24,428 nt of DNA from Bacteroidales bacterium UBA1309 (GCA_002307185.1 DBTT01000036.1:1-24428), one strand, 5' to 3'; shown: positions 16,785-24,428, numbered from the stretch's first letter. The notes: a model not told the origin generated them from the letters alone. Numbers and translations are program-made.

Positions 16785-17396
16785 TCATTTGCTCCAGAAA
16801 CGGTATCCGATCCGAATGACGGGGGAAAGATCTACGGTTGAGATTTTATAGACCGCATCGCCAAAATCCAAGCTCTTGCTCTTTCGCAGATACACGTGGA
16901 AGGCTGGTTGCACATAGGCTCCTTTCCATACAAAAAATTGGTATCCGACGCCTCCTCCCGTATCGATGCTGAACAGGTCTTTTTTTATGCCGGTGTTTTT
17001 CTGCTCGATTTCGAATGTGTGGAGTTCAAGGTAAGTGTATAGCTCCAGGTTTTTCCATACGTTGTATCCGAGGAAAATTCCCGGAGATGTCTTATAATGC
17101 CTTTTGAAATCGGGCGAATGATTCACTCCTGCCTCTTCTGCATTGTACGAACCGCCGTTGATGACGCTCGCCCTAATGCGGAGCTTATCCAAGCGATAGC
17201 CTACGCCGAGGTGAAAACCGCCTGTGATGAACATGGGGAAGAGACTTTCCACATCCAAGGCTTGTTTCCCTTTGAAATGGCATTCGCTCGGATGGAGTGA
17301 GGAACTGTCGCGGGCTGTTTCCTGCGAAAAAACTTGCACGCCTGCGAGGGTGCATAAGACGAATAAAATAGCTTTTCTTTTCATTGTTACTGACAT
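16785..17396 (-). CDS. Small outer-membrane beta-barrel protein
   Basis: This is a 203-residue protein from the ATG at 17396; an ATG at 17384 is equally plausible, and the longest frame to 17453 only adds unlikely residues. The signal peptide runs through 'ILFVLCTLAGVQVFSQ'. The mature part shows alternating amphipathic strands ('GGFHLGVGYRLDKLRIRAS', 'GIFLGYNVWKNLELYTYLEL', 'GGGVGYQFFVWKGAYVQPAF') and ends in '...VIRIGYRFWSK'. That pattern fits an 8-stranded outer-membrane barrel of the OmpA/OmpW/PagP size class. No exact family was recognised. It follows the Crp/Fnr-type gene by 69 bp on the same strand, so the two are probably co-transcribed and the barrel may be a target of that regulator. 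Substrate or function is unknown. Confidence 0.7.
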   Translation of the reverse strand: MSVTMKRKAILFVLCTLAGVQVFSQETARDSSSLHPSECHFKGKQALDVESLFPMFITGGFHLGVGYRLDKLRIRASVINGGSYNAEEAGVNHSPDFKRHYKTSPGIFLGYNVWKNLELYTYLELHTFEIEQKNTGIKKDLFSIDTGGGVGYQFFVWKGAYVQPAFHVYLRKSKSLDFGDAVYKISTVDLSPVIRIGYRFWSK

Positions 17397-17465
17397 ATTG
17401 GTTTGTTTTCTGATGCAAATGTCAGTATTTCGAAGAAGAAAAATGCTCCACATTTGTTACCAAAC

Positions 17466-18176
17466 TCAACCCTTCCCAAACATCGAGTTGCGGATCCGGC
17501 TCAACGATTTTGGAGCAATGCCCAAGTAGTTGGCAATGTGGTAGAGTGGTATTTTTTGAAGGATATCGGGATGCTCTTTCAGTAATTTTTGGTATCGTTC
17601 GGTGGCCGACAAGGTCTGGAGATCGATGCTTAGCTGAACTTGACGCACATAGGCTTGCTCTATCAACACCCGTCCGAAGCGTTCCAGCAAAGGTATTTCT
17701 CGATACAGCATGTTGATGTCGCTTTGGCGGATAATACAAAGTTCGGTTTTTTCAATCGCTTTTATGCTCAAATGGGAAGGGGATTGATTGATGCGGCTGT
17801 GGTTGTTGGTGACCCAATCGCCCGAAAAAGCGAAGTCGGTGGTCACATCGTTTCCGTTTTCTAAGGGCTTGAAATAGATCATCTCACCTTGGTTGACGAA
17901 GGCTATGAAATCGCAAATTTGCCCTTCCTCCAGAAGAAAGTTATTTTTGGTAATCACCTTCACCGATATGCAATCGGCTATGAGTTTCCAATCTTCTCTG
18001 GAATTTGGAATTACTGAATTAACAGCGGATTTTATTTTCTGCAATCGATCCAAAGTAGCCAAACGGTATTTATTCGACGTAAAGTTACGATATAAAGGAG
18101 ACAATCCTGGAGGGATGGTGAGATTATGCCGAAAACAGACAAAATGATAGATATAGAAACGCCGAAGACGTAACAT
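17466..18176 (-). CDS. Crp/Fnr family transcriptional regulator
   Basis: This has a cyclic-nucleotide-binding-like jelly-roll ('NNFLLEEGQICDFIAFVNQGEM', 'FSGDWVTN', 'AIEKTELCII') followed by a helical hinge. A C-terminal helix-turn-helix ('LYHIANYLGIAPKSLSRIRNSM') completes it. This is the Bacteroidota Crp/Fnr form that ends soon after the HTH. The only ATG is at 18176. The first ~40 residues ('MLRLRRFYIYHFVCF' onward) do not look like this family, whose members usually begin about ten residues before the equivalent of 'AVNSVIPNSREDW'. A TTG start at 18062 or 18053 is therefore a serious alternative; a TAACTTTA promoter-like word lies just upstream of it on -. The role is ligand- or stress-responsive regulation. 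The effector is unknown and the cAMP-contact residues are not conserved in an obvious way. Confidence 0.85.
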   Translation of the reverse strand: MLRLRRFYIYHFVCFRHNLTIPPGLSPLYRNFTSNKYRLATLDRLQKIKSAVNSVIPNSREDWKLIADCISVKVITKNNFLLEEGQICDFIAFVNQGEMIYFKPLENGNDVTTDFAFSGDWVTNNHSRINQSPSHLSIKAIEKTELCIIRQSDINMLYREIPLLERFGRVLIEQAYVRQVQLSIDLQTLSATERYQKLLKEHPDILQKIPLYHIANYLGIAPKSLSRIRNSMFGKG

Positions 18177-18353
18177 ATTTCATCAAAAAAACAATCTCTG
18201 CAAGTGATTTAAAATGAAGACATTATTAGATTTTCGTCAATTTTTTTTCAAGCCGTCCGGGCAATATGCTTGCAATCGGAAAGAAAGTGTATGGTGACGG
18301 AAGCATAAGCTTTGACAAAATTCCTTATCGTAATTTGTAAGTAATTATAAGTT

Positions 18354-18400
18354 AAAATCTGTTCAGGCAAATTCATTCCAATCTTGCTTGAACAGATTTT
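18354..18400 (+). terminator. Strong 17-bp hairpin followed by T-rich tract
   Basis: The left arm at 18354-18370 (AAAATCTGTTCAGGCAA) pairs with the right arm at 18384-18400 (TTGCTTGAACAGATTTT). Sixteen base pairs and one G-T wobble close a 13-nt loop, followed by CTATTTTATTTT. The shape is a + strand intrinsic terminator. It sits between divergent gene starts, so it does not close any annotated gene and may end a small RNA or act in a leader. Confidence 0.65.
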
Positions 18401-18485
18401 CTATTTTATTTTACAATCATTCAAAAAAAACTATTTCGCATCTTAAAATTTGCAATTAAAGTTCAATACACTGATGCAAATTACT

Positions 18486-18493
18486 TACATTTG
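18486..18493 (+). promoter_or_regulatory. TAnnTTTG -7 promoter box before the mannosyltransferase
   Basis: TACATTTG matches the Bacteroidetes sigma-ABfr -7 consensus exactly and lies 18 bases before the ATG at 18512. A clear -33 TTTG at the usual spacing is not visible (the nearest TTTG, at 18449-18452, is too far upstream). If used, the leader would be very short. Confidence 0.5.
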
Positions 18494-18511
18494 GCAAAAA
18501 AATACGCAACC

Positions 18512-19249
18512 ATGGCTGATTCAGTAGTTATTATTCCCACGTATAACGAAAAAGAAAATATCGAGAATATTATTCGGGCTGTTTTTTCGTTGCAGAAAGC
18601 ATTCGATGTTTTGATAATAGATGATGGTTCGCCCGATGGCACTGCCTCCATTGTCAAAGCGCTATTCTCGGAATTTCCCGAACAGCTTTTCATTGTGGAA
18701 AGGAAAGGGAAATTGGGATTGGGGACAGCTTACATCGCTGGTTTCAAATGGGCATTGGAAAGAAGTTACGAATATGTCTTCGAAATGGATGCCGATTTTT
18801 CCCATAATCCCAGCGACTTGATCCATCTTCACGCAGCCATTGCATCAGAAGCAGATGTGGCGATCGGTTCCCGCTATGTCACAGGGGTGAATGTTGTCAA
18901 TTGGCCGATCGGACGTGTGTTGATGTCGTATTTCGCTTCGCTGTATGTGAAAATAGTGACCGGCATGACGATACACGACACTACTGCCGGTTTTGTGGGA
19001 TACCGTCGCAAAGTGCTTGAGTCGATAGATTTGGATCGGATTCGTTTCAAAGGCTATGCTTTCCAAATTGAGATGAAATATACGGCATATTGCCTTGGCT
19101 TCAGGATCAAGGAAGTCTCCATCATTTTCGTGAACCGAGTTCTTGGGGTTTCCAAGATGAGTTCGGGCATATTCGGGGAAGCTGTGTTTGGCGTTATTCG
19201 CTTGCGGTTGAGGAAGCTTTTCGGCGGATTCAAGAGGAAGAACTCGTAA
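18512..19249 (+). CDS. Polyprenol monophosphomannose synthase-like GT2 glycosyltransferase
   Basis: This is a 245-residue family 2 glycosyltransferase resembling Dpm1/polyprenol-phosphate mannosyltransferases. It transfers mannose from GDP-mannose to a polyprenyl phosphate lipid on the cytoplasmic face of the inner membrane, giving a donor for surface or protein glycosylation. Motifs seen are 'VVIIPTYNEKENIE' at the start, DDGSPDGT at 37-44 (nucleotide binding), and DADFSHNP at 93-100 (metal-binding DxD region). 'DTTAGFVGYRR' and 'GYAFQIEM' come later. There is no C-terminal membrane domain, as in the short soluble Dpm1 form. The start at 18512 (MADSVVII) replaces a TTG frame start at 18491. 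The gene is 35 bp upstream of the RNase H gene. The sugar donor is inferred from the family. Confidence 0.88.
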   Translation: MADSVVIIPTYNEKENIENIIRAVFSLQKAFDVLIIDDGSPDGTASIVKALFSEFPEQLFIVERKGKLGLGTAYIAGFKWALERSYEYVFEMDADFSHNPSDLIHLHAAIASEADVAIGSRYVTGVNVVNWPIGRVLMSYFASLYVKIVTGMTIHDTTAGFVGYRRKVLESIDLDRIRFKGYAFQIEMKYTAYCLGFRIKEVSIIFVNRVLGVSKMSSGIFGEAVFGVIRLRLRKLFGGFKRKNS

Positions 19250-19284
19250 ATGCGCAAGTTCCAAATTTGCTGATTATTAGTCTT

Positions 19285-19914
19285 ATGTCGAAAAAGAAAA
19301 ACTTTTATGTTGTGTGGAATGGCGTTGTTCCGGGTGTTTATGACGAATGGAAGGACTGCAAGCTGCAGATTGACGGCTATGAGGGTGCGTTGTACAAATC
19401 TTTTCCCAATCGCGATGTCGCCCAGGAAGCATTCAACGACAACCCTTGGAAGCACATGGGCAAAAATGCAGAAAAGCCTAAGTCGAAACCTTCTATCTCC
19501 AATCCAAACATTATTCAAGAGAGCATTGCCGTGGATGCTGCCTGTAGTGGCAATCCCGGATTGATGGAATACCGTGGCGTGTATGTGCGTACGGGCGAAG
19601 AACTTTTCCACCAAGGACCTTTCGAACAAGGGACAAACAACATCGGCGAGTTTCTTGCCTTGGTGCATGGAATGGCCTTTCTCAAACAAAAGAACCTAAG
19701 CCTTCCCATTTATTCCGACAGTGCCAATGGCATCGGTTGGATAAAAAAAGGCAAGTGTAAAACCAAGCTGGAACAAACGAATCAAAACAACGTAATTTTC
19801 GATTTGATCGACCGGGCCGAAAAATGGCTTGCCGCAAACGGTGTCCCCTACGAAGTGATCAAATGGGAAACCGATCAGTGGGGAGAGATTCCTGCCGATT
19901 TTGGGAGGAAATGA
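19285..19914 (+). CDS. Ribonuclease H with N-terminal viroplasmin-like domain
   Basis: This is a 209-residue protein that should cleave RNA in RNA-DNA hybrids in the cytoplasm. An N-terminal caulimovirus viroplasmin-like domain (residues ~5-50, 'NFYVVWNGVVPGVYDEW', 'EGALYKSFPN') likely binds hybrids. A short linker leads to an RNase HI domain. The catalytic acids visible are Asp84 ('VDAACSGNPG'), Glu122 ('NNIGEFLAL'), Asp145 ('IYSDSANG') and Asp205 in the family-typical end 'WGEIPADFGRK'. The longer open frame back to 19090 overlaps the mannosyltransferase gene, so the ATG at 19285 is preferred. It is probably co-transcribed with the upstream gene. Bacterial viroplasmin-RNase H proteins are well known; nothing is missing. 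Confidence 0.92.
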   Translation: MSKKKNFYVVWNGVVPGVYDEWKDCKLQIDGYEGALYKSFPNRDVAQEAFNDNPWKHMGKNAEKPKSKPSISNPNIIQESIAVDAACSGNPGLMEYRGVYVRTGEELFHQGPFEQGTNNIGEFLALVHGMAFLKQKNLSLPIYSDSANGIGWIKKGKCKTKLEQTNQNNVIFDLIDRAEKWLAANGVPYEVIKWETDQWGEIPADFGRK

Positions 19915-20076
19915 TTCGCGTTCGGGTATTCCAACTCCTTTTCCATGCACTTGGTCGGTTGAACGCCAACAAGCTTGACTTAACAAACCTTATAGCACAA
20001 TACAATTACAAAACGAAGGGCGACGATCCGCCGCATAAAACCTTTTTTAGCTATTTTATTTCTTGCCAAAAATGAG

Positions 20077-20084
20077 TATATTTG
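20077..20084 (+). promoter_or_regulatory. TAnnTTTG -7 promoter box in the antiporter leader region
   Basis: TATATTTG matches the Bacteroidetes -7 consensus exactly. It lies 189 bases before the antiporter ATG, inside the 359-bp gap after the RNase H gene. The -33 element is not clear. Transcription would begin just before the hairpin at 20110-20146. Confidence 0.5.
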
Positions 20085-20109
20085 TCCAAATCATTATTTT
20101 GTGACCCTG

Positions 20110-20146
20110 AAAATCACAAACAATTGGCAATTACGTCTGTGATTTT
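20110..20146 (+). terminator. Hairpin with T-run; RNase H terminator or antiporter leader attenuator
   Basis: AAAATCACA (20110-20118) and TGTGATTTT (20138-20146) form a perfect 9-bp stem with a 19-nt loop, ending in T residues (TGTGATTTTTCT). It lies 195 bases after the RNase H stop and about 25 bases after the TATATTTG box. Apart from this, the promoter box and A/T-rich sequence, I see no gene in 19915-20273. Confidence 0.55.
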
Positions 20147-20273
20147 TCTACTTGGTTGCTGAATTATCGGATAAGGACTCATTTGTTTAAAAAAAATAAA
20201 AGCAAGGGAATCCAGTTTCTTTTCAGTTGTTAAACAAAAAATAAGAACCCAAACATAAAACAAATTACAGCAA

Positions 20274-22550
20274 ATGGCGCATTTACCCGGATTAATTTAC
20301 GACTTGGCTCTTATCCTTTTAGTAGGAGCTTTCGCCGCAATTTTATTCAAAATCATCAAGCAGCCGCTCGTCTTAGGCTACATTATAGCCGGGTTCTTGG
20401 TCGGGCAACATTTTGACTTTCTTCCCGATGTGATGGACAAGGAGAATGTGAAAACCTTCGCTGAACTTGGGGTAATCTTCCTGCTTTTTAGCCTTGGATT
20501 GGAGTTTAGTTTCAAAAAATTAGTCCGGGTGGGGCCAACGGCATCCATCACAGCAGTAGTCGAAATTATTTTTGTGGGCATTGCCGGTTTTTTGGTTGGG
20601 AAAATGTTAGGTTGGAAGGATATGGATAGCTTGTTTCTTGGCGGTATGCTCGCCAGCTCATCCACCACGATTATCCTTCGGGCTTTTGACGAGTTAGGAG
20701 TCAAAACCCGCCAATTTGCCCGGATCGTTTTCGGTGTCCTTGTTGTGGAAGACATTATCGTGATCTTGCTGATGGTGTTGCTCTCCACCGTTGCCGTCAC
20801 GCGCCATTTTGAAGGGACGGAAATCCTCTTCACCGTGCTCAAGCTCGGTTTTTTTATGGTGCTTTGGTTTTTAGTGGGGATCTATCTTCTTCCTACATTT
20901 TTCAAAAAAGCGAGAAAATGGTTGGATGAGGAAACAACGCTCATCTTGTCCATCGGGCTGTGCCTCGGCATGGTGATTTTGGCCACAAAAGTAGGATTCT
21001 CAGCCGAACTAGGCGCATTCGTTATGGGTTCGCTTATTGCGGAGACGACAAAAGCCGAAAAGGTAGAGCATATCACCAAACCGATAAAAGAGTTATTTGG
21101 AACTATTTTCTTTGTTTCGGTGGGCATGATGATCGATCCAAATGCGGTTGTTAAATATGCCTGGCCCATATTTGTTATCACCATGCTGGTGATTGTCGGC
21201 AAATTTACATTTAGCCTTGTGGGCGTGTTGCTTTCGGGCCAGTCTCTAAAACAAGCCGTCCAAGTAGGGATGAGTATGGCACAGATTGGAGAATTTGCTT
21301 TCATTGTGGCCACGCTGGGGCTTTCTTTGGGGGTGATCTCCGAGTTTTTGTTTCCGATTGCTGTCGGTGTCTCCGCCATCACCACCTTCACCACTCCCTA
21401 TCTCATCAAATCGGCAGACCCTCTCTACGGTTGGCTTGAACGGAAACTGCCGAAAAATTGGCTCGATAAAATTGATGCCTATTCCTCCAACACCTCCAAG
21501 GCCACGGCCGACCCTCGTTGGAAAGTGGTGCTAATGGCACATGTCAAGTTGGTTGTGCTGAACAGTATTTTGCTGATCGCCGTCTTGTTGCTGTTCAGCT
21601 ATTTTGTAGCTCCATTCATCTCCGAATATATGGGAAACAACATGATCTCCTCGGCGATCACTCTGTTGGCTGCCCTGTTGGCCGCATCGCCCTTTTTGTG
21701 GGCTTTGTTGGCCAAAAATCCGGATGTTGGCGGGATGGAATGGAACGACGAAACCCACAAAGCCCCGCTGATTGGCATCTTGGTTGGGCGTATTGCCCTC
21801 GTCGTGCTGATGCTTGGCGTGTTCATCGATAGGCTCGTATCCACATGGACTGCCTTGTGGGCGGCAATTCCCTTGGTGCTGATTTTCCTATTCTTTTTCT
21901 CTAAAAAATTCAAGTTGCTTTACCAAAGTATTGAAAACCGATTCTTTACCAACTTGAATGCCCGGGAAGTGGATGCCCAGAGAAAAATCGACTCAGAATC
22001 GAGGCACAGCCAGGGCACAGCCGAATTGCAAAAACACTTGGACACTTGGGATGCACATATCGTGGAATTAGACACCAACCCTTTGGCAAAATATGTAGGC
22101 CGTCGCATCAGCGATTTGGCATGGAGAAAGCAGTTTGGCATCAATATCGTGTATATTAAGCGTGGAGACTATATCATCCACCTGCCTGAAGCCTCCACGC
22201 GCATACTTCCGTACGACAAAGTGGGGATTGTAGCCACCGATGAGCAAATTCAGAATTTTAAGCCGGAGTTTGACAAAACGGATCTTTCTTTCTGCAATAC
22301 GATTGAAAATGAAAATATTGTGCTGCGTAATATTTTGCTGAACCAGAATTGTACGCTTATTGGTAAATCTATACTCAATTCGCAGCTTCGGGAAAATGCC
22401 CGGAGCCAAATCATTGGTATTGAAAGGGGAAATCAACGGATTATCAACCCCGACGCTTCCCTTGTATTTGCCGAAGGCGATGAGGTGTGGATCGTGGGCG
22501 ATGAAAAGAAGATGAAAGAATTTTTTGAAGTGGAAATGCCTAAAGGATAA
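20274..22550 (+). CDS. CPA2-family cation/proton antiporter (KefB-like) with two RCK_C domains
   Basis: This is a 758-residue inner-membrane protein. The N-terminal ~390 residues form the Na/H-exchanger-type membrane domain with about 12 hydrophobic segments ('GYIIAGFLVGQHFDFLP', 'AELGVIFLLFSLGLEFS', 'SSSTTIILRAFDE'). More membrane segments follow around 420-550. The cytosolic C-terminus has two TrkA-C/RCK_C-like domains, at ~589-660 and ~678-752 ('LPYDKVGIVATDE', 'FAEGDEVWIVGDE'). No Rossmann TrkA_N domain is visible between the membrane part and the RCK_C pair. It is predicted to exchange K+ or Na+ for H+ with ligand gating through the RCK_C domains. Ion choice cannot be read from the sequence. 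The ATG at 20274 follows a long A-rich leader. It is convergent with the metallopeptidase gene. Confidence 0.9.
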   Translation: MAHLPGLIYDLALILLVGAFAAILFKIIKQPLVLGYIIAGFLVGQHFDFLPDVMDKENVKTFAELGVIFLLFSLGLEFSFKKLVRVGPTASITAVVEIIFVGIAGFLVGKMLGWKDMDSLFLGGMLASSSTTIILRAFDELGVKTRQFARIVFGVLVVEDIIVILLMVLLSTVAVTRHFEGTEILFTVLKLGFFMVLWFLVGIYLLPTFFKKARKWLDEETTLILSIGLCLGMVILATKVGFSAELGAFVMGSLIAETTKAEKVEHITKPIKELFGTIFFVSVGMMIDPNAVVKYAWPIFVITMLVIVGKFTFSLVGVLLSGQSLKQAVQVGMSMAQIGEFAFIVATLGLSLGVISEFLFPIAVGVSAITTFTTPYLIKSADPLYGWLERKLPKNWLDKIDAYSSNTSKATADPRWKVVLMAHVKLVVLNSILLIAVLLLFSYFVAPFISEYMGNNMISSAITLLAALLAASPFLWALLAKNPDVGGMEWNDETHKAPLIGILVGRIALVVLMLGVFIDRLVSTWTALWAAIPLVLIFLFFFSKKFKLLYQSIENRFFTNLNAREVDAQRKIDSESRHSQGTAELQKHLDTWDAHIVELDTNPLAKYVGRRISDLAWRKQFGINIVYIKRGDYIIHLPEASTRILPYDKVGIVATDEQIQNFKPEFDKTDLSFCNTIENENIVLRNILLNQNCTLIGKSILNSQLRENARSQIIGIERGNQRIINPDASLVFAEGDEVWIVGDEKKMKEFFEVEMPKG

Positions 22551-22587
22551 ATCAAGGATACTTCGCTTTTGGTTTTTTCCCGCTCTA

Positions 22588-23472
22588 TCATTTCCCTTTC
22601 CAGTTGAACTGATTTATCTTCTTGTGCTTGCTGATTTGTTCTTTGATGGGAGCAAAATACCTAGCGATGAGATTGTACAATTGCGGGTCGTAGCGTTTTA
22701 ATTCTTCCCGTGTATTCACTTTGTTGTGCTTCCCGTCTCCATTGTCGTTGTTGACTTCGGCATTCACATTGAACCAATCCTGCACACCTTCCGCAAAATA
22801 TTCAAAAATATCGGTTGCGGCATATGCGTTTTTCCAACGGCCTTTTGCCAATGCTGCATCAAGCGAAGCTTTCAACTCGTCGTTGAACGGGGGATTCACG
22901 GGCACAATTCCAACAGTGTGGATCGTATGCGCAAATTCGTGAATCAAGATATCCTCCGCATGGTATTTGTCAATCTGGTAGGCCAATATATTTTCTTCGG
23001 CGCAAGTTGACATCGGCTCTTCGAGTGTGCCACCCAGGCCCCTCGCCCGCAAATCCCAGTTCATGGCTGTGTCTTTCGCCAAATAAGCATGTTCTGGAAT
23101 ATCCGTAGTTCCTTCATACCGGGCCATGATGCCGATATACACTTTGTGCTTGGTCAACGATCTCATCACTTCTGCCGGAAGAGCCTCTGTCATCCCTTTG
23201 ATGGTGATGTATGCCGCATGGAAGCAACTGTCTGGGACACGCCAGGAACTAATCACCGGTATGCCGTTCACATTCATGTATTTCTTATAAAACTTGTCGA
23301 ACTTTAAGCTGTCGGGAGGTGCTGTTATGGTTGGTTTTTTTGCAAAAATGCTTTGGGTCAATTTATCCGAAGAGTTTCCCGAATGTTGCACATCTTGCCT
23401 GGCTGTTACGGAATGAGTCCAAAGAACCGAAAGTAGCAGTACGCAGAAGCCTTGGAGGTGTGATTCTTTCAT
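22588..23472 (-). CDS. Secreted HExxH zinc metallopeptidase-like protein
   Basis: This is a 294-residue exported protein with an N-terminal hydrophobic signal ('GFCVLLLSVLWTHSVTA'). The motif HEFAHTIH begins at residue 178, with His178 and His182 as zinc ligands and Glu179 as general base. A downstream 'IFEYFAEGVQDWF' (222-234) supplies Glu224 or Glu228 as a likely third ligand, gluzincin style. 'GIPVISSWRVPD', 'TTDIPEH' and 'RARGLGGT' are also characteristic of a family of secreted HExxH proteins seen in bacteria and fungi, whose substrates I do not know. It lies 33 bp behind the cyclophilin gene on the same strand, consistent with a shared transcript and an envelope role. Metallopeptidase chemistry is a strong inference; the substrate is unknown. 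Confidence 0.8.
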   Translation of the reverse strand: MKESHLQGFCVLLLSVLWTHSVTARQDVQHSGNSSDKLTQSIFAKKPTITAPPDSLKFDKFYKKYMNVNGIPVISSWRVPDSCFHAAYITIKGMTEALPAEVMRSLTKHKVYIGIMARYEGTTDIPEHAYLAKDTAMNWDLRARGLGGTLEEPMSTCAEENILAYQIDKYHAEDILIHEFAHTIHTVGIVPVNPPFNDELKASLDAALAKGRWKNAYAATDIFEYFAEGVQDWFNVNAEVNNDNGDGKHNKVNTREELKRYDPQLYNLIARYFAPIKEQISKHKKINQFNWKGK

Positions 23473-23505
23473 CGAATACTTGTTTGGGTATGTCGTTTAA
23501 ATAAC

Positions 23506-24372
23506 CTATTTTGTCTTTTTTCTTGGAACGAACTTCACCGAAAGTATATGCACGTCCTTTAATGGTCGATCCAGCTTGTCGGTTTTTGCTGCCGCAATCT
23601 TATCCACTACGTCCATTCCTCTAATAACTTCCCCAAAAACAGTATAGCTCCAGTCCAGATGGGCTGCACCGCCAATCGTTTTATACACCTGTCGGCGATC
23701 GTCTGGGATTCGGTAACGTGGTGAAGCAGCTGCTTCGGCGTTCGCCAAGCGTTTCATTTCAGCCGCAACCAGACTCAGGCTGTCGGCTGCCCCTTTCCCT
23801 GTTTGGAGCCGGCGGAGTTGGTCGTAAAGTTGTTTGTTCTCGGGCTTTCGAATCACACGGTTATACGCCAGCATATAATTGATCCGGTTTTCGGCAATGT
23901 TCAACGTGCTGTCGTTATAGATCTTTCCTTGTATAAATGTAAATTGTGTGCTGCTTGAAGCCTGCAATGGATTCTCGTCGTCGCCTTCCCGTGCTGCATT
24001 GAGTGCTCCTCGTTTGTGGAACAAGTGTTCATTCACTTCTTTAGGAACAGTATAAGGCAAACCCCCATTGCCGAGTTCCACACCTGACAGGGCATGCTTG
24101 CTGTCTGGGTCGCCGGTTTGCACAACAAAATTTTGGATCACACGGTGAAACAAGAGGCTGTCGTACACCTGTTTTTTTATCAACCGGACAAAATTGTTGC
24201 GGTGTAGCGGGGTTTCGTCCGACAAGCGGAAAACAATATCCCCATAGTCTGTTTTCATCGCTATGTCTTTCTTTAGATCTTTTTTTCGAACACCTTCTTC
24301 AATGAGTGGGTTGCAACTAGCAAAAAGAAAAACGAGTGCAATGAATGATATGAATTTAGAATTGTGGCGCAT
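23506..24372 (-). CDS. Cyclophilin-type peptidyl-prolyl cis-trans isomerase lipoprotein
   Basis: This is a 288-residue lipoprotein with lipobox LFASC (Cys20), so it is likely membrane-anchored in the periplasm. Cyclophilin landmarks are 'TDYGDIVFRL', FHRVIQNFVVQTGDPD (75-90, with the catalytic-type Arg77 and Gln85), 'KRGALNAAR' (120-128), 'SSSTQFTFI', and the closing 'YTVFGEVIRGMDVVDKIA'. A charged helical insertion of about 80 residues (~150-230) splits the fold between the Q-F strand and the last strands. Insertions of this kind occur in Bacteroidota homologues. Predicted role: speeding proline isomerisation during folding of exported proteins. It precedes the metallopeptidase gene, probably in one operon. 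The start is the first ATG that gives a signal peptide. Confidence 0.9.
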   Translation of the reverse strand: MRHNSKFISFIALVFLFASCNPLIEEGVRKKDLKKDIAMKTDYGDIVFRLSDETPLHRNNFVRLIKKQVYDSLLFHRVIQNFVVQTGDPDSKHALSGVELGNGGLPYTVPKEVNEHLFHKRGALNAAREGDDENPLQASSSTQFTFIQGKIYNDSTLNIAENRINYMLAYNRVIRKPENKQLYDQLRRLQTGKGAADSLSLVAAEMKRLANAEAAASPRYRIPDDRRQVYKTIGGAAHLDWSYTVFGEVIRGMDVVDKIAAAKTDKLDRPLKDVHILSVKFVPRKKTK

Positions 24373-24428
24373 CAGCTCTATTTTTTCGTTTAGGAATGAT
24401 AGGTAATCACTAGTGTCCCATTAAAATT

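Noticed and set aside
19054..19689. 211-residue open frame on - opposite the mannosyltransferase/RNase H genes
   Set aside because: It spans two well-supported genes on + and their junction, and carries no recognisable motif.
20378..21394. Open frames of 154 and 170 residues on - opposite the antiporter
   Set aside because: They mirror hydrophobic antiporter codons and have no signal, domain or start context.

Overview
The window reads as chromosomal DNA from a member of the Bacteroidota, most likely order Bacteroidales. The supporting signs are SusC-type TonB-dependent transporters, many lipoproteins with Cys lipoboxes, DUF1735 (BT_3987-like) domains, a fimbrillin-like surface protein, Bacteroidetes-type promoter words (TAnnTTTG) and a type IX secretion (T9SS) C-terminal sorting domain. 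The T9SS tail favours a Porphyromonadaceae/Dysgonomonadaceae/Paludibacteraceae-like lineage over Bacteroides proper. That placement is inference; there is no rRNA or marker gene in the window.

Region 1 (1-1249): the 3' part of a fimbrillin-like gene on + that is cut by the window edge. A convergent intergenic stretch follows, with a cluster of small hairpins, two of which share the same loop.

Region 2 (1250-15806, all on -): a large polysaccharide-utilisation-like operon, listed here in transcription order. It has a seven-repeat beta-propeller-like protein with a T9SS tail, a DUF4369/TlpA thioredoxin lipoprotein-like protein, SusC-2, GH18-b, DUF1735-LamG-b, SusC-1, GH18-a, DUF1735-LamG-a and DUF1735-F5/8C. 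The module SusC - GH18 - DUF1735/LamG therefore occurs twice in tandem. No susD gene is present beside either susC, and both SusC proteins lack the usual N-terminal carboxypeptidase-regulatory-like domain. By analogy with N-glycan loci of gut Bacteroides (GH18 endoglycosidases with DUF1735 glycan-binding lipoproteins), the locus probably captures and cuts host-type N-glycans or another GlcNAc-containing glycan at the cell surface and imports the product.

Region 3 (15807-16784): about 1 kb without an intact gene. It holds a decayed 3' fragment of a MutS-like ATPase gene on +, two other short coding-like remnants, and several inverted repeats.

Region 4 (16785-18176, on -): a Crp/Fnr-type regulator followed by a small outer-membrane beta-barrel protein.

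Region 5 (18177-22550, on +): a polyprenol-phosphate mannosyltransferase (Dpm1-like), a viroplasmin-RNase H, and a CPA2 cation/proton antiporter with two RCK_C domains. The intergenic spaces carry TAnnTTTG promoters and strong hairpins.

Region 6 (22588-24372, on -): a cyclophilin-type peptidyl-prolyl isomerase lipoprotein followed by a secreted HExxH zinc metallopeptidase, probably one operon.

No tRNA, rRNA, CRISPR array, intact transposase or integrase was seen.
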